Shown piece after piece: positions 28,283 to 36,774 of a DNA stretch of 64,000 bases. Positions within the stretch are counted from its first letter, which is position 1. Every line of letters starts with the position of its first letter. Both the position numbers and the translations under genes were made by a program. Under the pieces are notes generated by a model. That model was not told the origin of the DNA. It was given only the letters and a program-made list of their open reading frames with translations, and made no database searches. This DNA comes from Methylophilus sp. Leaf416 (GTDB taxonomy: Bacteria > Pseudomonadota > Gammaproteobacteria > Burkholderiales > Methylophilaceae), in the NCBI RefSeq assembly GCF_001424665.1, contig NZ_LMQS01000002.1:310001-374000 (forward strand), read 5' to 3'.

Positions 28283-29608
28283 TTAGTGCAGTTTCACATG
28301 TGGTTCGGTACGTCTGGATATCAGGCGGCCGATGCTATGCACAATCACCGCCAGCACGCCATGCAATGCCATCAAATGCATTTTATACAGGCTACGGTAC
28401 ATCACACGGGCAAATAAGCCCTGAATATACATGCTGCCGCCAGCCACAGCACCCATCAAGCTACCGACAGTAGAGTATTTACCAAGGTTAACCAGTGAGC
28501 CATAATCGCGGTAATGAAACTCTGGCAGCGTTTCTTTGCCTGCCACGCGTGCTTTCACTGTTTTCACCAGTAATGATGCTTCCTGATGCGCAGCTTGCGC
28601 ACGTGGCGGCACCGTCGTGTCGTGGCCCAGCCATGGACAGGCGGCACAATCACCAAAAGCAAAAATATTTTCGTCACGCGTGGTTTGCAGGTGCTGGTTA
28701 ACGACTAGTTGATTAATTCTATTCGTCTCCAGGCCATCAATATCCTTTAGGAAATCCGGTGCCTTAATACCCGCTGCCCACACCACCAGTTCCGCAGGAA
28801 TAAAACGACCACTATGTGTGGTAATCCCTTTAGGAGACACTTCAGTCACGCGCTCACCAGTAAAGACGTTCACACGCAGTTTACGCAACTCAACATCTAC
28901 GGCGTAAGAAAGCTTATTCGGTAACGCCGGCAAAATGCGGTCGCTGGCTTCAATCAGTGAAATTTTGACATCACGATCCGGGTCAATCTTGTCCAATCCG
29001 TAGGCAGTTAATTCACGTGTGGTGTTATGCAGCTCAGCAGCGAGTTCAACACCGGTGGCACCCGCGCCTACGATAGCAACTTCCAGCTGACCAGGTTTCA
29101 ATGCTTCAGATTGCGTCTGCGCCCGTAATAATGCGTTGTGCAGGTAACGGTGGAACCGTTGTGCCTGGGAGTGAGTGTCTAATGCCAGTGAGTATTCACG
29201 TGCTCCGTTGATGCCAAAGTCATTAGTCGTACTACCAACGGCAATAATCAGGGTGTCATATTTAAACGTACGCCGTGCAATCACTTCATTGCCATCTTCG
29301 TCCATAAATGGCGCCAGGCTCACTTCACGCGTAGCGCGATTTAAGCCATCCATACGCCCCAGGCGGAACTTGAAGTGATGCCAATGCGCTTGTGCAAGGT
29401 AATCCAGCTCGTGACGGTCTGGATCCATGCTACCGGCTGCGATTTCATGTAATAACGGTTTCCATACATGTGTTCTGGTGCTATCAATCAGCGTGATGAG
29501 AGCCTTGTTCTTTTTTCCAAGGGAATCTCCCAGCTTGGTTGCCAACTCCAGTCCACCTGCGCCACCACCTACGATGATGACATGGTGCAAATTATTTTCA
29601 TCCGTCAC
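28283..29608 (-). CDS. ndh: Type II NADH dehydrogenase
   Basis: A 441-residue single-subunit NADH:quinone oxidoreductase. The FAD-binding GGGAGGLELATKLGD is near the N-terminus, the second dinucleotide fold has VAIVGAGATGVELAAELHN, and WAAGIKAPDFL plus FAFGDCAACPW are typical of NDH-2. A hydrophobic C-terminal part may anchor it to the inner membrane. I use the GTG at 29608, preceded by AAGGA; the frame stays open to 29650 across a hairpin. Next to methanol and formate oxidation genes, it is a plausible sink for NADH without proton pumping. Confidence 0.93.
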   Translation of the reverse strand: MTDENNLHHVIIVGGGAGGLELATKLGDSLGKKNKALITLIDSTRTHVWKPLLHEIAAGSMDPDRHELDYLAQAHWHHFKFRLGRMDGLNRATREVSLAPFMDEDGNEVIARRTFKYDTLIIAVGSTTNDFGINGAREYSLALDTHSQAQRFHRYLHNALLRAQTQSEALKPGQLEVAIVGAGATGVELAAELHNTTRELTAYGLDKIDPDRDVKISLIEASDRILPALPNKLSYAVDVELRKLRVNVFTGERVTEVSPKGITTHSGRFIPAELVVWAAGIKAPDFLKDIDGLETNRINQLVVNQHLQTTRDENIFAFGDCAACPWLGHDTTVPPRAQAAHQEASLLVKTVKARVAGKETLPEFHYRDYGSLVNLGKYSTVGSLMGAVAGGSMYIQGLFARVMYRSLYKMHLMALHGVLAVIVHSIGRLISRRTEPHVKLH

Positions 29609-29623
29609 ACTATATCCTTCAAT

Positions 29624-29656
29624 AAAAAAGCGCGCCTGCCGTACTGCCAAGCGCGC
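29624..29656 (-). terminator. hairpin between lipocytochrome and ndh
   Basis: On the minus strand two GCGCGC arms (29656-29651 and 29635-29630) around a 15-base loop are followed by TTTTTT. It would partly end the cytochrome transcript and let some reading continue into ndh. Confidence 0.55.
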
Positions 29657-29676
29657 ACAACAACTACATTATACCG

Positions 29677-30189
29677 CTATTCGTTACCTGTGATTTTGGC
29701 ATGGCTACGAATAAAAGCGATCACTTTCAATACGTCATCTGGCTTCAAACCATCATCTGGTGCCATCAGACCAAAACCTTTTGCACCCATACCGCCATTT
29801 GTACCATGCCAGATAGTCTCAAACATGCCTTTGTTAGTGGCATTTTTGGCATACCGGAAGTTTTCACCAATCAGGCCAGGCCCAACCGCACCTTCGCCAT
29901 GACCACCATGACAAGCTACGCAGGAAAACAAGTTAAATTTCTTTTTGCCTTCCTTGATTGCATCTTCTTTGCCGATATATGGATTTTTGCCTGTGCTTAA
30001 AAATTCTTTTGCGGCTGGTGTATCGAACATTTTTGCATCGATTTGCAACGGCTGTCCATCCTGGGTAGCTTCAAATTTGATTGCCTTAATATCCTCTGCA
30101 GCTGCCTCTGATCCGGCACCGGATTGACCACCATTACTACATGCCACCAATAACGTAGCAAGAACTGACGTTAACAACAAACTTCTCAT
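29677..30189 (-). CDS. c-type cytochrome lipoprotein, XoxG-like paralogue
   Basis: A 170-residue c-type cytochrome with a lipoprotein signal ending in LLVACS (lipobox Cys about residue 17), a short linker, and one haem site CVACH in FSCVACHGGHGEGAVGPGL. The likely sixth-ligand Met lies in the TNGGMGAKGFGLMAPDDGL stretch. From about residue 40 on it is nearly the same as the soluble cytochrome encoded just upstream at 30335-30817, so the two arose by duplication. The lipid anchor would hold it on a periplasmic membrane face. A role as electron acceptor of XoxF, or relay to the membrane, is inferred. Confidence 0.88.
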   Translation of the reverse strand: MRSLLLTSVLATLLVACSNGGQSGAGSEAAAEDIKAIKFEATQDGQPLQIDAKMFDTPAAKEFLSTGKNPYIGKEDAIKEGKKKFNLFSCVACHGGHGEGAVGPGLIGENFRYAKNATNKGMFETIWHGTNGGMGAKGFGLMAPDDGLKPDDVLKVIAFIRSHAKITGNE

Positions 30190-30284
30190 GATTGCCCCCC
30201 ATATGTTTACTTAGATATTCTTTGAAATTAAACAGTTTTTTATTGTTTTAATTATAGATAAAACCGACTGAATCATTGTGCCAT

Positions 30285-30318
30285 AAAAACAAAAAACGGT
30301 CACCAAGGTGACCGTTTT
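30285..30318 (-). terminator. terminator after the soluble cytochrome
   Basis: AAAACGGTCACC and GGTGACCGTTTT (12-base stem, 2-base loop) followed on the minus strand by TTTTTTGTTTTT. Confidence 0.88.
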
Positions 30319-30334
30319 AAGTTGGTATTAATTA

Positions 30335-30817
30335 TTATTCGTTACCAGTAGCTTTAACAACGCTGTTGCTACGGATGAAAGCAATCACTTGCAGCACTTC
30401 ATCTGGTTTCAAGCCATCATCTGGAGCCATCAGGCCATAGCCTTTAGCGCCCATACCACCATTAGTACCGTGCCAGATGGTTTCAAACATGCCTTTGTTA
30501 GTAGCATCTTTAGCGTAACGGAAGTTAGCACCGATCAAACCAGGACCAACTGCGCCTTCACCTTTACCACCGTGACAGGCTACACATGAATACAGGTTAA
30601 ATTTCTTTTTACCTGCTTTGATGGCAGCTTCGTTGCCGATATATGGGTTTTTACCTGTCGCCAAAAACTCTTTGGCTGCATCGGTATCAAACATGGCTTT
30701 ATCAATATTGATGGTAGATCCGTCTTGAGTAGCCGAAAAAGTTATATCAGCCACGGCGCCTGTTGCAAATGCCAACAGAGAAATCATTACAGCTGATTTA
30801 ATTTTGTTGCCTAACAT
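30335..30817 (-). CDS. xoxG: Soluble c-type cytochrome, probable XoxG (electron acceptor of XoxF)
   Basis: A 160-residue periplasmic cytochrome with a cleavable signal peptide (about 1-23, ending GAVA) and one haem motif CVACH in YSCVACHGGKGEGAVGPGL. MFETIWHGTNGGMGAKGYG and APDDGLKPDEVLQVIAFIR match the cytochrome cL/XoxG group. It follows xoxJ on the same strand, as in other xox clusters, and takes electrons from methanol dehydrogenase. An AGGAG site precedes the ATG and a strong terminator follows. The symbol rests on position and family; the lipocytochrome next to it could share the role. Confidence 0.87.
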   Translation of the reverse strand: MLGNKIKSAVMISLLAFATGAVADITFSATQDGSTINIDKAMFDTDAAKEFLATGKNPYIGNEAAIKAGKKKFNLYSCVACHGGKGEGAVGPGLIGANFRYAKDATNKGMFETIWHGTNGGMGAKGYGLMAPDDGLKPDEVLQVIAFIRSNSVVKATGNE

Positions 30818-31038
30818 GTTGTCTCCTAATCCTAAACAAAATGAGCGGCGTTAATTAGATAACCAAATAATTAACGCATGCTCATTTAACGAATCGTTTC
30901 AGAAACGGTTGACGAATATTTCCGAATTATATTCAGAATCTTTCACGTGGCCATTTCAAAACAAGTGGTCGATTTTACTGGGTTTTTTTTCCATTGTCAT
31001 TAATCGAGGCCTGTTTATAATATTTTTTCAATTCAGTG

Positions 31039-31917
31039 TTATTTTTTGTACACACTGTCACCTTCAACTACCGGTACGGTTGGAATCCCATAATCTTTCA
31101 GGATTGCATCAATCTTATCCTTGTTACGCTCAAGCGATTCATTGATCATCTTGATGCGGTCCTTGTCTTTCATTCTGACAGCAACAGAGATATTCCAGTA
31201 TTCCTTACCTTTTAAATTAACTTTGTTGTACTCAGGAATCATGCGGATTTCCAAAGGCTCTTTAGATTGCTTTGCATAATAACCAGCAATCGGGCCCCAC
31301 ATAATGGCCACATCAATTTTGCCTGTTACCAAATCATCAATCATAAAGCTGGTTGGCAGGTTCAAATCGCGCTGCAAACGATATGGACGTGCATTGGTCA
31401 TCAAGTTGTGATCATTTAAAGGAATAGTCGCAGGACTTTGGCCAACAATACCAATTATGCCTTTTTTAAGATCCGGGGAATCCCAATTGGTGATATCGTA
31501 GTTGCTGTTTTTACGCCATACGAAGACATGGCCGGAACGGTAATAAGGTTTGGATGTGCGCAGGCCATCAAAATCTGAAGTCATACCGATAATGACATCA
31601 CATCGCATTGCATTAATCGTATTGCGCAAAAAGCCCTGACGGTTATAGGCATACTGGAAAGTCAGCTTTTTACCGAGATCGTCCGCCAACACTTTTGCAA
31701 TTTTGTCTTCAAACCCTTCCAACTTGATATTGGAGTAAGGCATATTGTCAGGATCAGAACACACCTTAAACTCTGATTCATCAGCTACCCGGCGCACTTC
31801 TCCGATACGTCCTTCATCAGGGTTGATAGAAGGAATCTCTATTTCCTCAGCTAATACTGTTGCCTGTGTTGCCCATAACAATCCAATCGCACCCAATAAC
31901 TTCCATGTCATTTTCAT
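31039..31917 (-). CDS. xoxJ: XoxJ, periplasmic binding-type accessory protein
   Basis: A 292-residue periplasmic protein with a signal peptide (about 1-23) and the fold of bacterial solute-binding proteins (family 3). FKVCSDPDNMPYSN near residue 52 is the hallmark of the MxaJ/XoxJ group. XoxJ is thought to help activate or assemble XoxF. It lies downstream of xoxF on the same strand with about 245 bases between, a gap that holds a terminator, so it probably has its own promoter or depends on read-through. Confidence 0.93.
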   Translation of the reverse strand: MKMTWKLLGAIGLLWATQATVLAEEIEIPSINPDEGRIGEVRRVADESEFKVCSDPDNMPYSNIKLEGFEDKIAKVLADDLGKKLTFQYAYNRQGFLRNTINAMRCDVIIGMTSDFDGLRTSKPYYRSGHVFVWRKNSNYDITNWDSPDLKKGIIGIVGQSPATIPLNDHNLMTNARPYRLQRDLNLPTSFMIDDLVTGKIDVAIMWGPIAGYYAKQSKEPLEIRMIPEYNKVNLKGKEYWNISVAVRMKDKDRIKMINESLERNKDKIDAILKDYGIPTVPVVEGDSVYKK

Positions 31918-32083
31918 CTTGATTTCATCCTTGTTGTAATTTCACCTGTCGCCTTTGGAGTATTTTTTGAGCTCAAAAGTTCTGCTAACGTACGACAAGA
32001 GGCATCATCTTATCTTGAATAAGATTCTATTTGTAGCCAAAACGTACTTTAATTTCTTTTGTTATTACTAATCATGAATTTCA

Positions 32084-32116
32084 TGAAAAAAAACACCCTG
32101 CCGAAGCAGGGTGTTT
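32084..32116 (-). terminator. terminator after xoxF
   Basis: On the minus strand AAACACCCTG and CAGGGTGTTT arms around CTTCGG, followed by eight T residues. Confidence 0.9.
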
Positions 32117-32161
32117 AAGGAGTCAACGTATTTCTTAAGTTAACTTGAAATAAATTTCAAA

Positions 32162-34027
32162 TTACAGTGAGAATACATTCAATGCACCGCCACCAGGAGC
32201 AGCGTTGTATTTTGTCAACTCTTTGTAGCCACCAGCAGCACCCAGTGCGTCGGTGTCGTTAGTCATACCAAGGTTCATCGCAACACCAGCCCAACCGCCG
32301 ATACCGGACAGTACGCCAACGTATTGTTTACCTTTATGACCGTAGGTGAATGCGTTACCGATTACACCTGAACCTACTTGGAATTTCCACAGTTCTTTAC
32401 CGTTTTGAGCATCAACAGCTTTGAACCAACGATCCAAAGTACCGTAGAACACGATATTTGTAGATGTAGTCAGAGCACCGCCCCAAGCAGAGAACTTCTC
32501 TTTGTTGTACCAAACTTTTTTGTTGGTCATTGGATCATAAGCGCCGAAGCCACCCATTACGCCGTCAGGACCAGCAAACATAGTCAATGTAGCACCAACC
32601 CATGGTTGACCTGCAACATATTTAGACTCAACTGGCTCGTATGTCATACACACGTGGTTCAATGGTGTGTACATCAAGCCTGTTTTTGGAGAGTAAGCAG
32701 CTGGCTGTTGGTCTTTAGTACCTAAAGCAGCTGGGCAAACACCCTTAGCGTTGTAGTCTTGGTGAGTAGAAGCAGTAGCCAATTTGCTTGGTACGCCTGT
32801 TTTCAGGTCAACATCAGTAGCCCAGTTCACGAATGGGTGAACTTTTTCAGCAGCAACTAATGTACCGTTACCAGCTTGCCATGTGTACAGGAAACCGTTG
32901 CGGTCATGGTGCCATGCGTATGTTTTGCCACCTTTGTCGAACAGGATTACTTCGTTAATACCATCGTAGTCCCACTCATCGTGTGGAGTCATTTGCATAC
33001 CCCATTTAGCCACACCAGTGTCTAAATCACGAGCAAAAATTGTCATGGACCATTTGTTGTCGCCTGGACGTACATCTGGGTTCCAAACTGAAGGGTTACC
33101 AGTACCGTAGTAAACCAGGTTTGTTTTTGGATCATATGGCCACCAGCCCCATACTGAACCACCACCATGTTGCCAGCCGTCTTTAACAGCCTGTGGTTTC
33201 AACCAAGTACGTGTACCCAGTTCTTTTTCGCCTGTTTTCAGTTGGTCGTTAGGAAGTTTTTTGAAAGAACCGCCTTCTTTGTTACCACCGTTAACATCTT
33301 GGTATACAGACAGAGCGCTGTATTGTGGGTTTTCTTTGTTGAAGTCAGCACCGATCAATGACTCAGCGTCAGGACCTGATGAGTAAGCTTTCCATGCCAA
33401 AGAACCGTCTTTGATGTTGTATGCAGCGATAAAGCAACGTACGCCGAATTCAGCACCTGAACAACCGGTCAATACTTTGTCTTTGTAAACGTGTGGAGCG
33501 TTAGTGTTAGTAGCACCTACTTTTGGATCGGTGTTTTTAACATCCCAAACTTTAGCACCTGTTTTTGCATCCAAAGCGATCAAAACGCCGTCGTTTTGTT
33601 GCAGGAAGATTTTACCGTCGCCGTAGCCCAGACCGCGAGAAACGTTGTCACAGCACAAAACTGCTTGAACGCTTGGGTCTTGTTTTGGGAAATAGGACCA
33701 AACGATTTTTTGGTTATCGTTCAAATCCAGAGCGTATACGTTGTTTGGGAAAGCTGTGTGAACATACATCATGTTACCAACAACTACTGGTGAACCTTCG
33801 TGACCACGGTTTACACCAGTTGCAAATGTCCAAGCTGCTTTCAGGTTTTTTACGTTACCTTTGTTAACTTGTGACAGGTTGCTGTAACCTTGATTAGAAT
33901 AGTTACCGCGTGGGTGTGTCCAGTTGTTTGAATCTTTCATTGCAGCTTCTTGGTCTGCAGCGGCAAATGCGACCATTGGCAATGCTGCTACCAGGCCCAA
34001 AGCCAGTTTGATTTTGTTAACTTGCAT
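32162..34027 (-). CDS. xoxF: XoxF, lanthanide-dependent PQQ methanol dehydrogenase
   Basis: A 621-residue periplasmic quinoprotein alcohol dehydrogenase with a signal peptide (about 1-22). The eight-bladed propeller shows repeated W-docking motifs. Vicinal Cys125-Cys126 form the ring disulfide next to PQQ. Metal ligands expected for a rare-earth site are present: Glu193 (GAEFGVR), Asn311 (YGTGNPS), Asp353 and Asp355 in EWDYDG. The second Asp is the residue that separates XoxF from calcium-type MxaF, where it is Ala. The start is the ATG at 34027, with GGAG seven bases upstream; an upstream TTG frame is rejected. No mxaFI genes are in view. Strong synonymous bias suggests very high expression. 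Confidence 0.98.
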   Translation of the reverse strand: MQVNKIKLALGLVAALPMVAFAAADQEAAMKDSNNWTHPRGNYSNQGYSNLSQVNKGNVKNLKAAWTFATGVNRGHEGSPVVVGNMMYVHTAFPNNVYALDLNDNQKIVWSYFPKQDPSVQAVLCCDNVSRGLGYGDGKIFLQQNDGVLIALDAKTGAKVWDVKNTDPKVGATNTNAPHVYKDKVLTGCSGAEFGVRCFIAAYNIKDGSLAWKAYSSGPDAESLIGADFNKENPQYSALSVYQDVNGGNKEGGSFKKLPNDQLKTGEKELGTRTWLKPQAVKDGWQHGGGSVWGWWPYDPKTNLVYYGTGNPSVWNPDVRPGDNKWSMTIFARDLDTGVAKWGMQMTPHDEWDYDGINEVILFDKGGKTYAWHHDRNGFLYTWQAGNGTLVAAEKVHPFVNWATDVDLKTGVPSKLATASTHQDYNAKGVCPAALGTKDQQPAAYSPKTGLMYTPLNHVCMTYEPVESKYVAGQPWVGATLTMFAGPDGVMGGFGAYDPMTNKKVWYNKEKFSAWGGALTTSTNIVFYGTLDRWFKAVDAQNGKELWKFQVGSGVIGNAFTYGHKGKQYVGVLSGIGGWAGVAMNLGMTNDTDALGAAGGYKELTKYNAAPGGGALNVFSL

Positions 34028-34347
34028 ATTGATCTCCAAAGTTGAAACTAAGGGTTTAATATAGGTACACGCTCAACTTGCATCCACTAGGATTGGCATA
34101 CTAAATTGTTTGCATACTTTACACATTCTCGGCTAGGGAAAAATTCCCGACTTACTGTAGAAATTCACACTTTGCCGCATGTGAGGATTGCAATATAGAA
34201 CAATTTGTTTTCAATTGCAACACTTTAGTTACAAATTGGTTACACTTTTTTCAGCTTTGATTTTGTTATTTTTTCCAACTAAAATCTCTGTGAAAAAATA
34301 TTCGATAAATCATATAGTTAATTAAACAGTTGAGAAAACCAAGCAAG
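34028..34347. other. xoxF-pip divergent regulatory region
   Basis: This 320-base AT-rich region holds the xoxF and pip promoters, neither clear enough to place. It contains the GTTACA direct repeat listed separately. Also seen are a GGGAA/TTCCC inverted repeat (34136-34149), two GCATACT copies 16 bases apart (34096-34118), and two ATTGCAA boxes near 34188 and 34215. No gene is seen inside it. Confidence 0.6.
34229..34245. promoter_or_regulatory. GTTACA-N5-GTTACA direct repeat upstream of xoxF
   Basis: Exact GTTACA hexamers at 34229-34234 and 34240-34245, separated by AATTG. Spacing and orientation are the same as at 19603-19619 upstream of fdsG. On the xoxF strand it reads TGTAAC-CAATT-TGTAAC, about 200 bases before the xoxF start and about 100 before pip. 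Confidence 0.6.
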
Positions 34348-35391
34348 ATGAATCTTTTAAGTCTTTACCCGGAATGCACCCCTTTCTACCATGAGCTTTT
34401 AAAAGTCAGCGATATACATTCTGTTTATGTTGAGCAATGCGGCAACCCGGACGGCGTCCCGGTTATTTTTTTGCATGGTGGACCAGGCAGCGGATGTAAC
34501 CCGGCACAGCGAAGATTTTTTGACCCGGCTTATTACCGCATCATCTTATTTGATCAACGCGGTTGTGGCCGCAGCCAGCCTGCTGGCGAAACCGTAGAAA
34601 ATACCACCCAGGCACTGGTTGCTGATATTGAAATCATTCGTAATCACTTGAATATCACGCAATGGCATGTATTTGGCGGTTCATGGGGAAGCACACTGGC
34701 GCTGGCTTATGCTATCAAGCACGCTGAAAATATTATCAGCCTGGTACTAAGAGGTATATTTTTAAGCAGACCAAAGGAAATCGAATGGTTTCTGGGCAAT
34801 GTTGCGCTATTTTTTCCTGAAGCCTGGCAAACCCTGTTGCAAGACGTCCCTGGAGACCAGCAGGAAAATATCCTGGAATACTACGCAGGTCTGATATTTC
34901 ACGCTGATACCTCCATTAGCATACCGGCAGCAATTCGCTGGAATGCTTTTGAAGCCAGCATTATGAGCCTGGTCCCTAAACAGGAAATTCCGAAACAACA
35001 CAGTCCAACACCTGGGACCTCTATTGCAGACAGTTCAGAACAAACTGATTCAATTAAAGATAGTCTTAGTCAGGATAATCAGTCTGTAGATGGTGCAGTC
35101 GAGTTGGCACGCGCACGCGTACAGATTCACTATATCCGGCATTTATGTTTTGTTGATGGCGATCAATTACTTCAATCGGCAGCCAAGACATTGCAAAATA
35201 TACCAACCATTATCGTACAAGGCCGCTACGACATGGTGTGCCCACCGCAAACGGCCTGGGAGCTTTCCCATGTCATGCCGCAGGCGAAACTCGTAATGGT
35301 GCCTGATGCCGGCCACTCCGCCATGGAGACCGGCACTTGCCAGGCATTGCTGGCTGCGACCGAGCAGTTCAAATCACTGACGCCTTTATAA
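34348..35391 (+). CDS. pip: Proline iminopeptidase (with an internal insertion)
   Basis: A 347-residue alpha/beta-hydrolase that releases N-terminal proline from peptides. HGGPGSG holds the oxyanion region, GGSWGSTLALAYA the nucleophilic serine, and the catalytic Asp and His are in QGRYDMVCP and PDAGHSA. Between VPKQE and VELARARVQIHYI there is an extra stretch of about 35-40 residues rich in Ser, Gln, Thr and Asp that the family normally lacks. It lies in the cap region and may be a disordered loop. I take the ATG at 34348; a TTG at 34330 is in frame. Confidence 0.92.
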   Translation: MNLLSLYPECTPFYHELLKVSDIHSVYVEQCGNPDGVPVIFLHGGPGSGCNPAQRRFFDPAYYRIILFDQRGCGRSQPAGETVENTTQALVADIEIIRNHLNITQWHVFGGSWGSTLALAYAIKHAENIISLVLRGIFLSRPKEIEWFLGNVALFFPEAWQTLLQDVPGDQQENILEYYAGLIFHADTSISIPAAIRWNAFEASIMSLVPKQEIPKQHSPTPGTSIADSSEQTDSIKDSLSQDNQSVDGAVELARARVQIHYIRHLCFVDGDQLLQSAAKTLQNIPTIIVQGRYDMVCPPQTAWELSHVMPQAKLVMVPDAGHSAMETGTCQALLAATEQFKSLTPL

Positions 35392-35415
35392 CTACTTATC
35401 TAACGGGCCCAATTA

Positions 35416-36702
35416 ATGTTTAAAGTCATTGCAAAACGTGCCAAAAGTCATTGGCTGGCACTTAAGCAATATTTTTTACCTTACATTTACTCCACTCCAC
35501 TATTCGTCATCAAAACCACCTTGCAAGGTGTGAGTAAACATAGATTGATGGGCCTGTCGGCCGCACTGTCGTTCTATGCACTGTTTGCACTGATACCACT
35601 GATTATTCTTATCTTCTTTTTAATCAGCCATATGGTGTACTCATCTGATTATGCGATTGTTAAACTGGCCATACTCACCAGCAATTTGTTACCGGAATTC
35701 AGCCAGCGCATCATGATTGAAGTCTATAACAATACGCAGACCAAAGCAGCATGGGGCGCAGTCGGTTTCTTTATTCTGCTATGGACCATCACGCCGCTGG
35801 CGGCCAATATGCGATCCAGCTTTTACCTGATTGCCAGTCGGCATGATGTGCCGTCGTTCTGGAACAAAAAAATCCGTGATGTACTGGCTGTATTGGGCGT
35901 ATTGCTGGTTTTTTTCCTGTTTACGGCAGCTGGGTTTGTGCTGGAGTCGGTCATTGTGTTTCTTGCGGTGCATCTACCTTCTGCATTCATCAACTTTGTT
36001 GGTGGCATGCTTTCCTTATTATTGACCACGGTGTTGATTGCCGGGTTTTACCGGACATTCTGCCCGTTACATGTCCAATGGCGCCACTTGCTGATATCAG
36101 CGTTCTTGACTGCCGGATTATGGTTGCTCATGCGGCCAGCATTCGGTTTATTTCTTAGTGTTAACAAGAACTTCGGTGCTGTTTTTGGCAGCATGAAAGC
36201 CATGTTTGTGTCCATCAGCTGGCTTTACCTGAACTTTGCTATTTTCCTGATCGGTTTCGAGCTGATGGTAACGCTCAGGCAAAAAGATGTGCTGCTGCTG
36301 AAAGGGTTATTTGATGACCTTCCCAATCAACAACATTACCTGCAAACATTAATGCATAAATACGGTAAAACTTACTCACAAGGCAGTTGCGTGTTTAACC
36401 AGGGTGAAACAAATCATCATTACTATATGGTGGTTGAGGGTACGCTGCACCTGGTTCAACGCCAAGCGGATAATTCGGAAAAAACCATCCGCATTTTGCA
36501 ATATGGTGATTTTTTTGGCGACATTGCCTTGTTTTCTGCCCAGCCGGTGACGGCCAGCGCCGTTGTTGTTTCCGAACAAGCGTCAATAATTGAGATTTAT
36601 GCCGAGTCCATTGAAGATCTGTTACAGGAAGAACCGAAAATTGCGGTGCGCTTGTTAAAACAGCTATCGAATCATGCGCAAATAAACGCCACCACCCCCT
36701 AG
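35416..36702 (+). CDS. YihY/BrkB family membrane protein fused to a cyclic-nucleotide-binding domain
   Basis: A 428-residue protein. Residues about 1-290 form a YihY/BrkB membrane domain with six helices (LSAALSFYALFALIPLIIL at the first, and GAVFGSMKAMFVSISWLYLNF near the last). Residues about 305-425 form a cNMP-binding-like jelly roll with KTYSQGSCVFNQGETNHHYYMVVEG and ILQYGDFFGDIALFSAQPVTASAVV. In a true cyclic-nucleotide pocket an Arg follows the G(E/D)xAL motif; here GDIALFSAQPVTAS has Gln-Pro-Val at that place, so ligand binding is doubtful. Function is unknown; older RNase BN labels for this family are wrong. Confidence 0.87.
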   Translation: MFKVIAKRAKSHWLALKQYFLPYIYSTPLFVIKTTLQGVSKHRLMGLSAALSFYALFALIPLIILIFFLISHMVYSSDYAIVKLAILTSNLLPEFSQRIMIEVYNNTQTKAAWGAVGFFILLWTITPLAANMRSSFYLIASRHDVPSFWNKKIRDVLAVLGVLLVFFLFTAAGFVLESVIVFLAVHLPSAFINFVGGMLSLLLTTVLIAGFYRTFCPLHVQWRHLLISAFLTAGLWLLMRPAFGLFLSVNKNFGAVFGSMKAMFVSISWLYLNFAIFLIGFELMVTLRQKDVLLLKGLFDDLPNQQHYLQTLMHKYGKTYSQGSCVFNQGETNHHYYMVVEGTLHLVQRQADNSEKTIRILQYGDFFGDIALFSAQPVTASAVVVSEQASIIEIYAESIEDLLQEEPKIAVRLLKQLSNHAQINATTP

Positions 36703-36774
36703 ATTCTTTCAGATCTATTTTTTATACACCAGCCATTCGGATTGGTAATTTTAGCTAGCTAAAAGATTGCAGAA

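Noticed and set aside
34028-34039. Upstream TTG start for XoxF adding four residues
   Set aside because: The ATG at 34027 has GGAG at proper distance; the TTG overlaps that ribosome-binding site.
34096-34118. Two GCATACT copies 16 bases apart before xoxF
   Set aside because: Seen only here and not matched in other promoters of the window; kept as a note in the region entry only.
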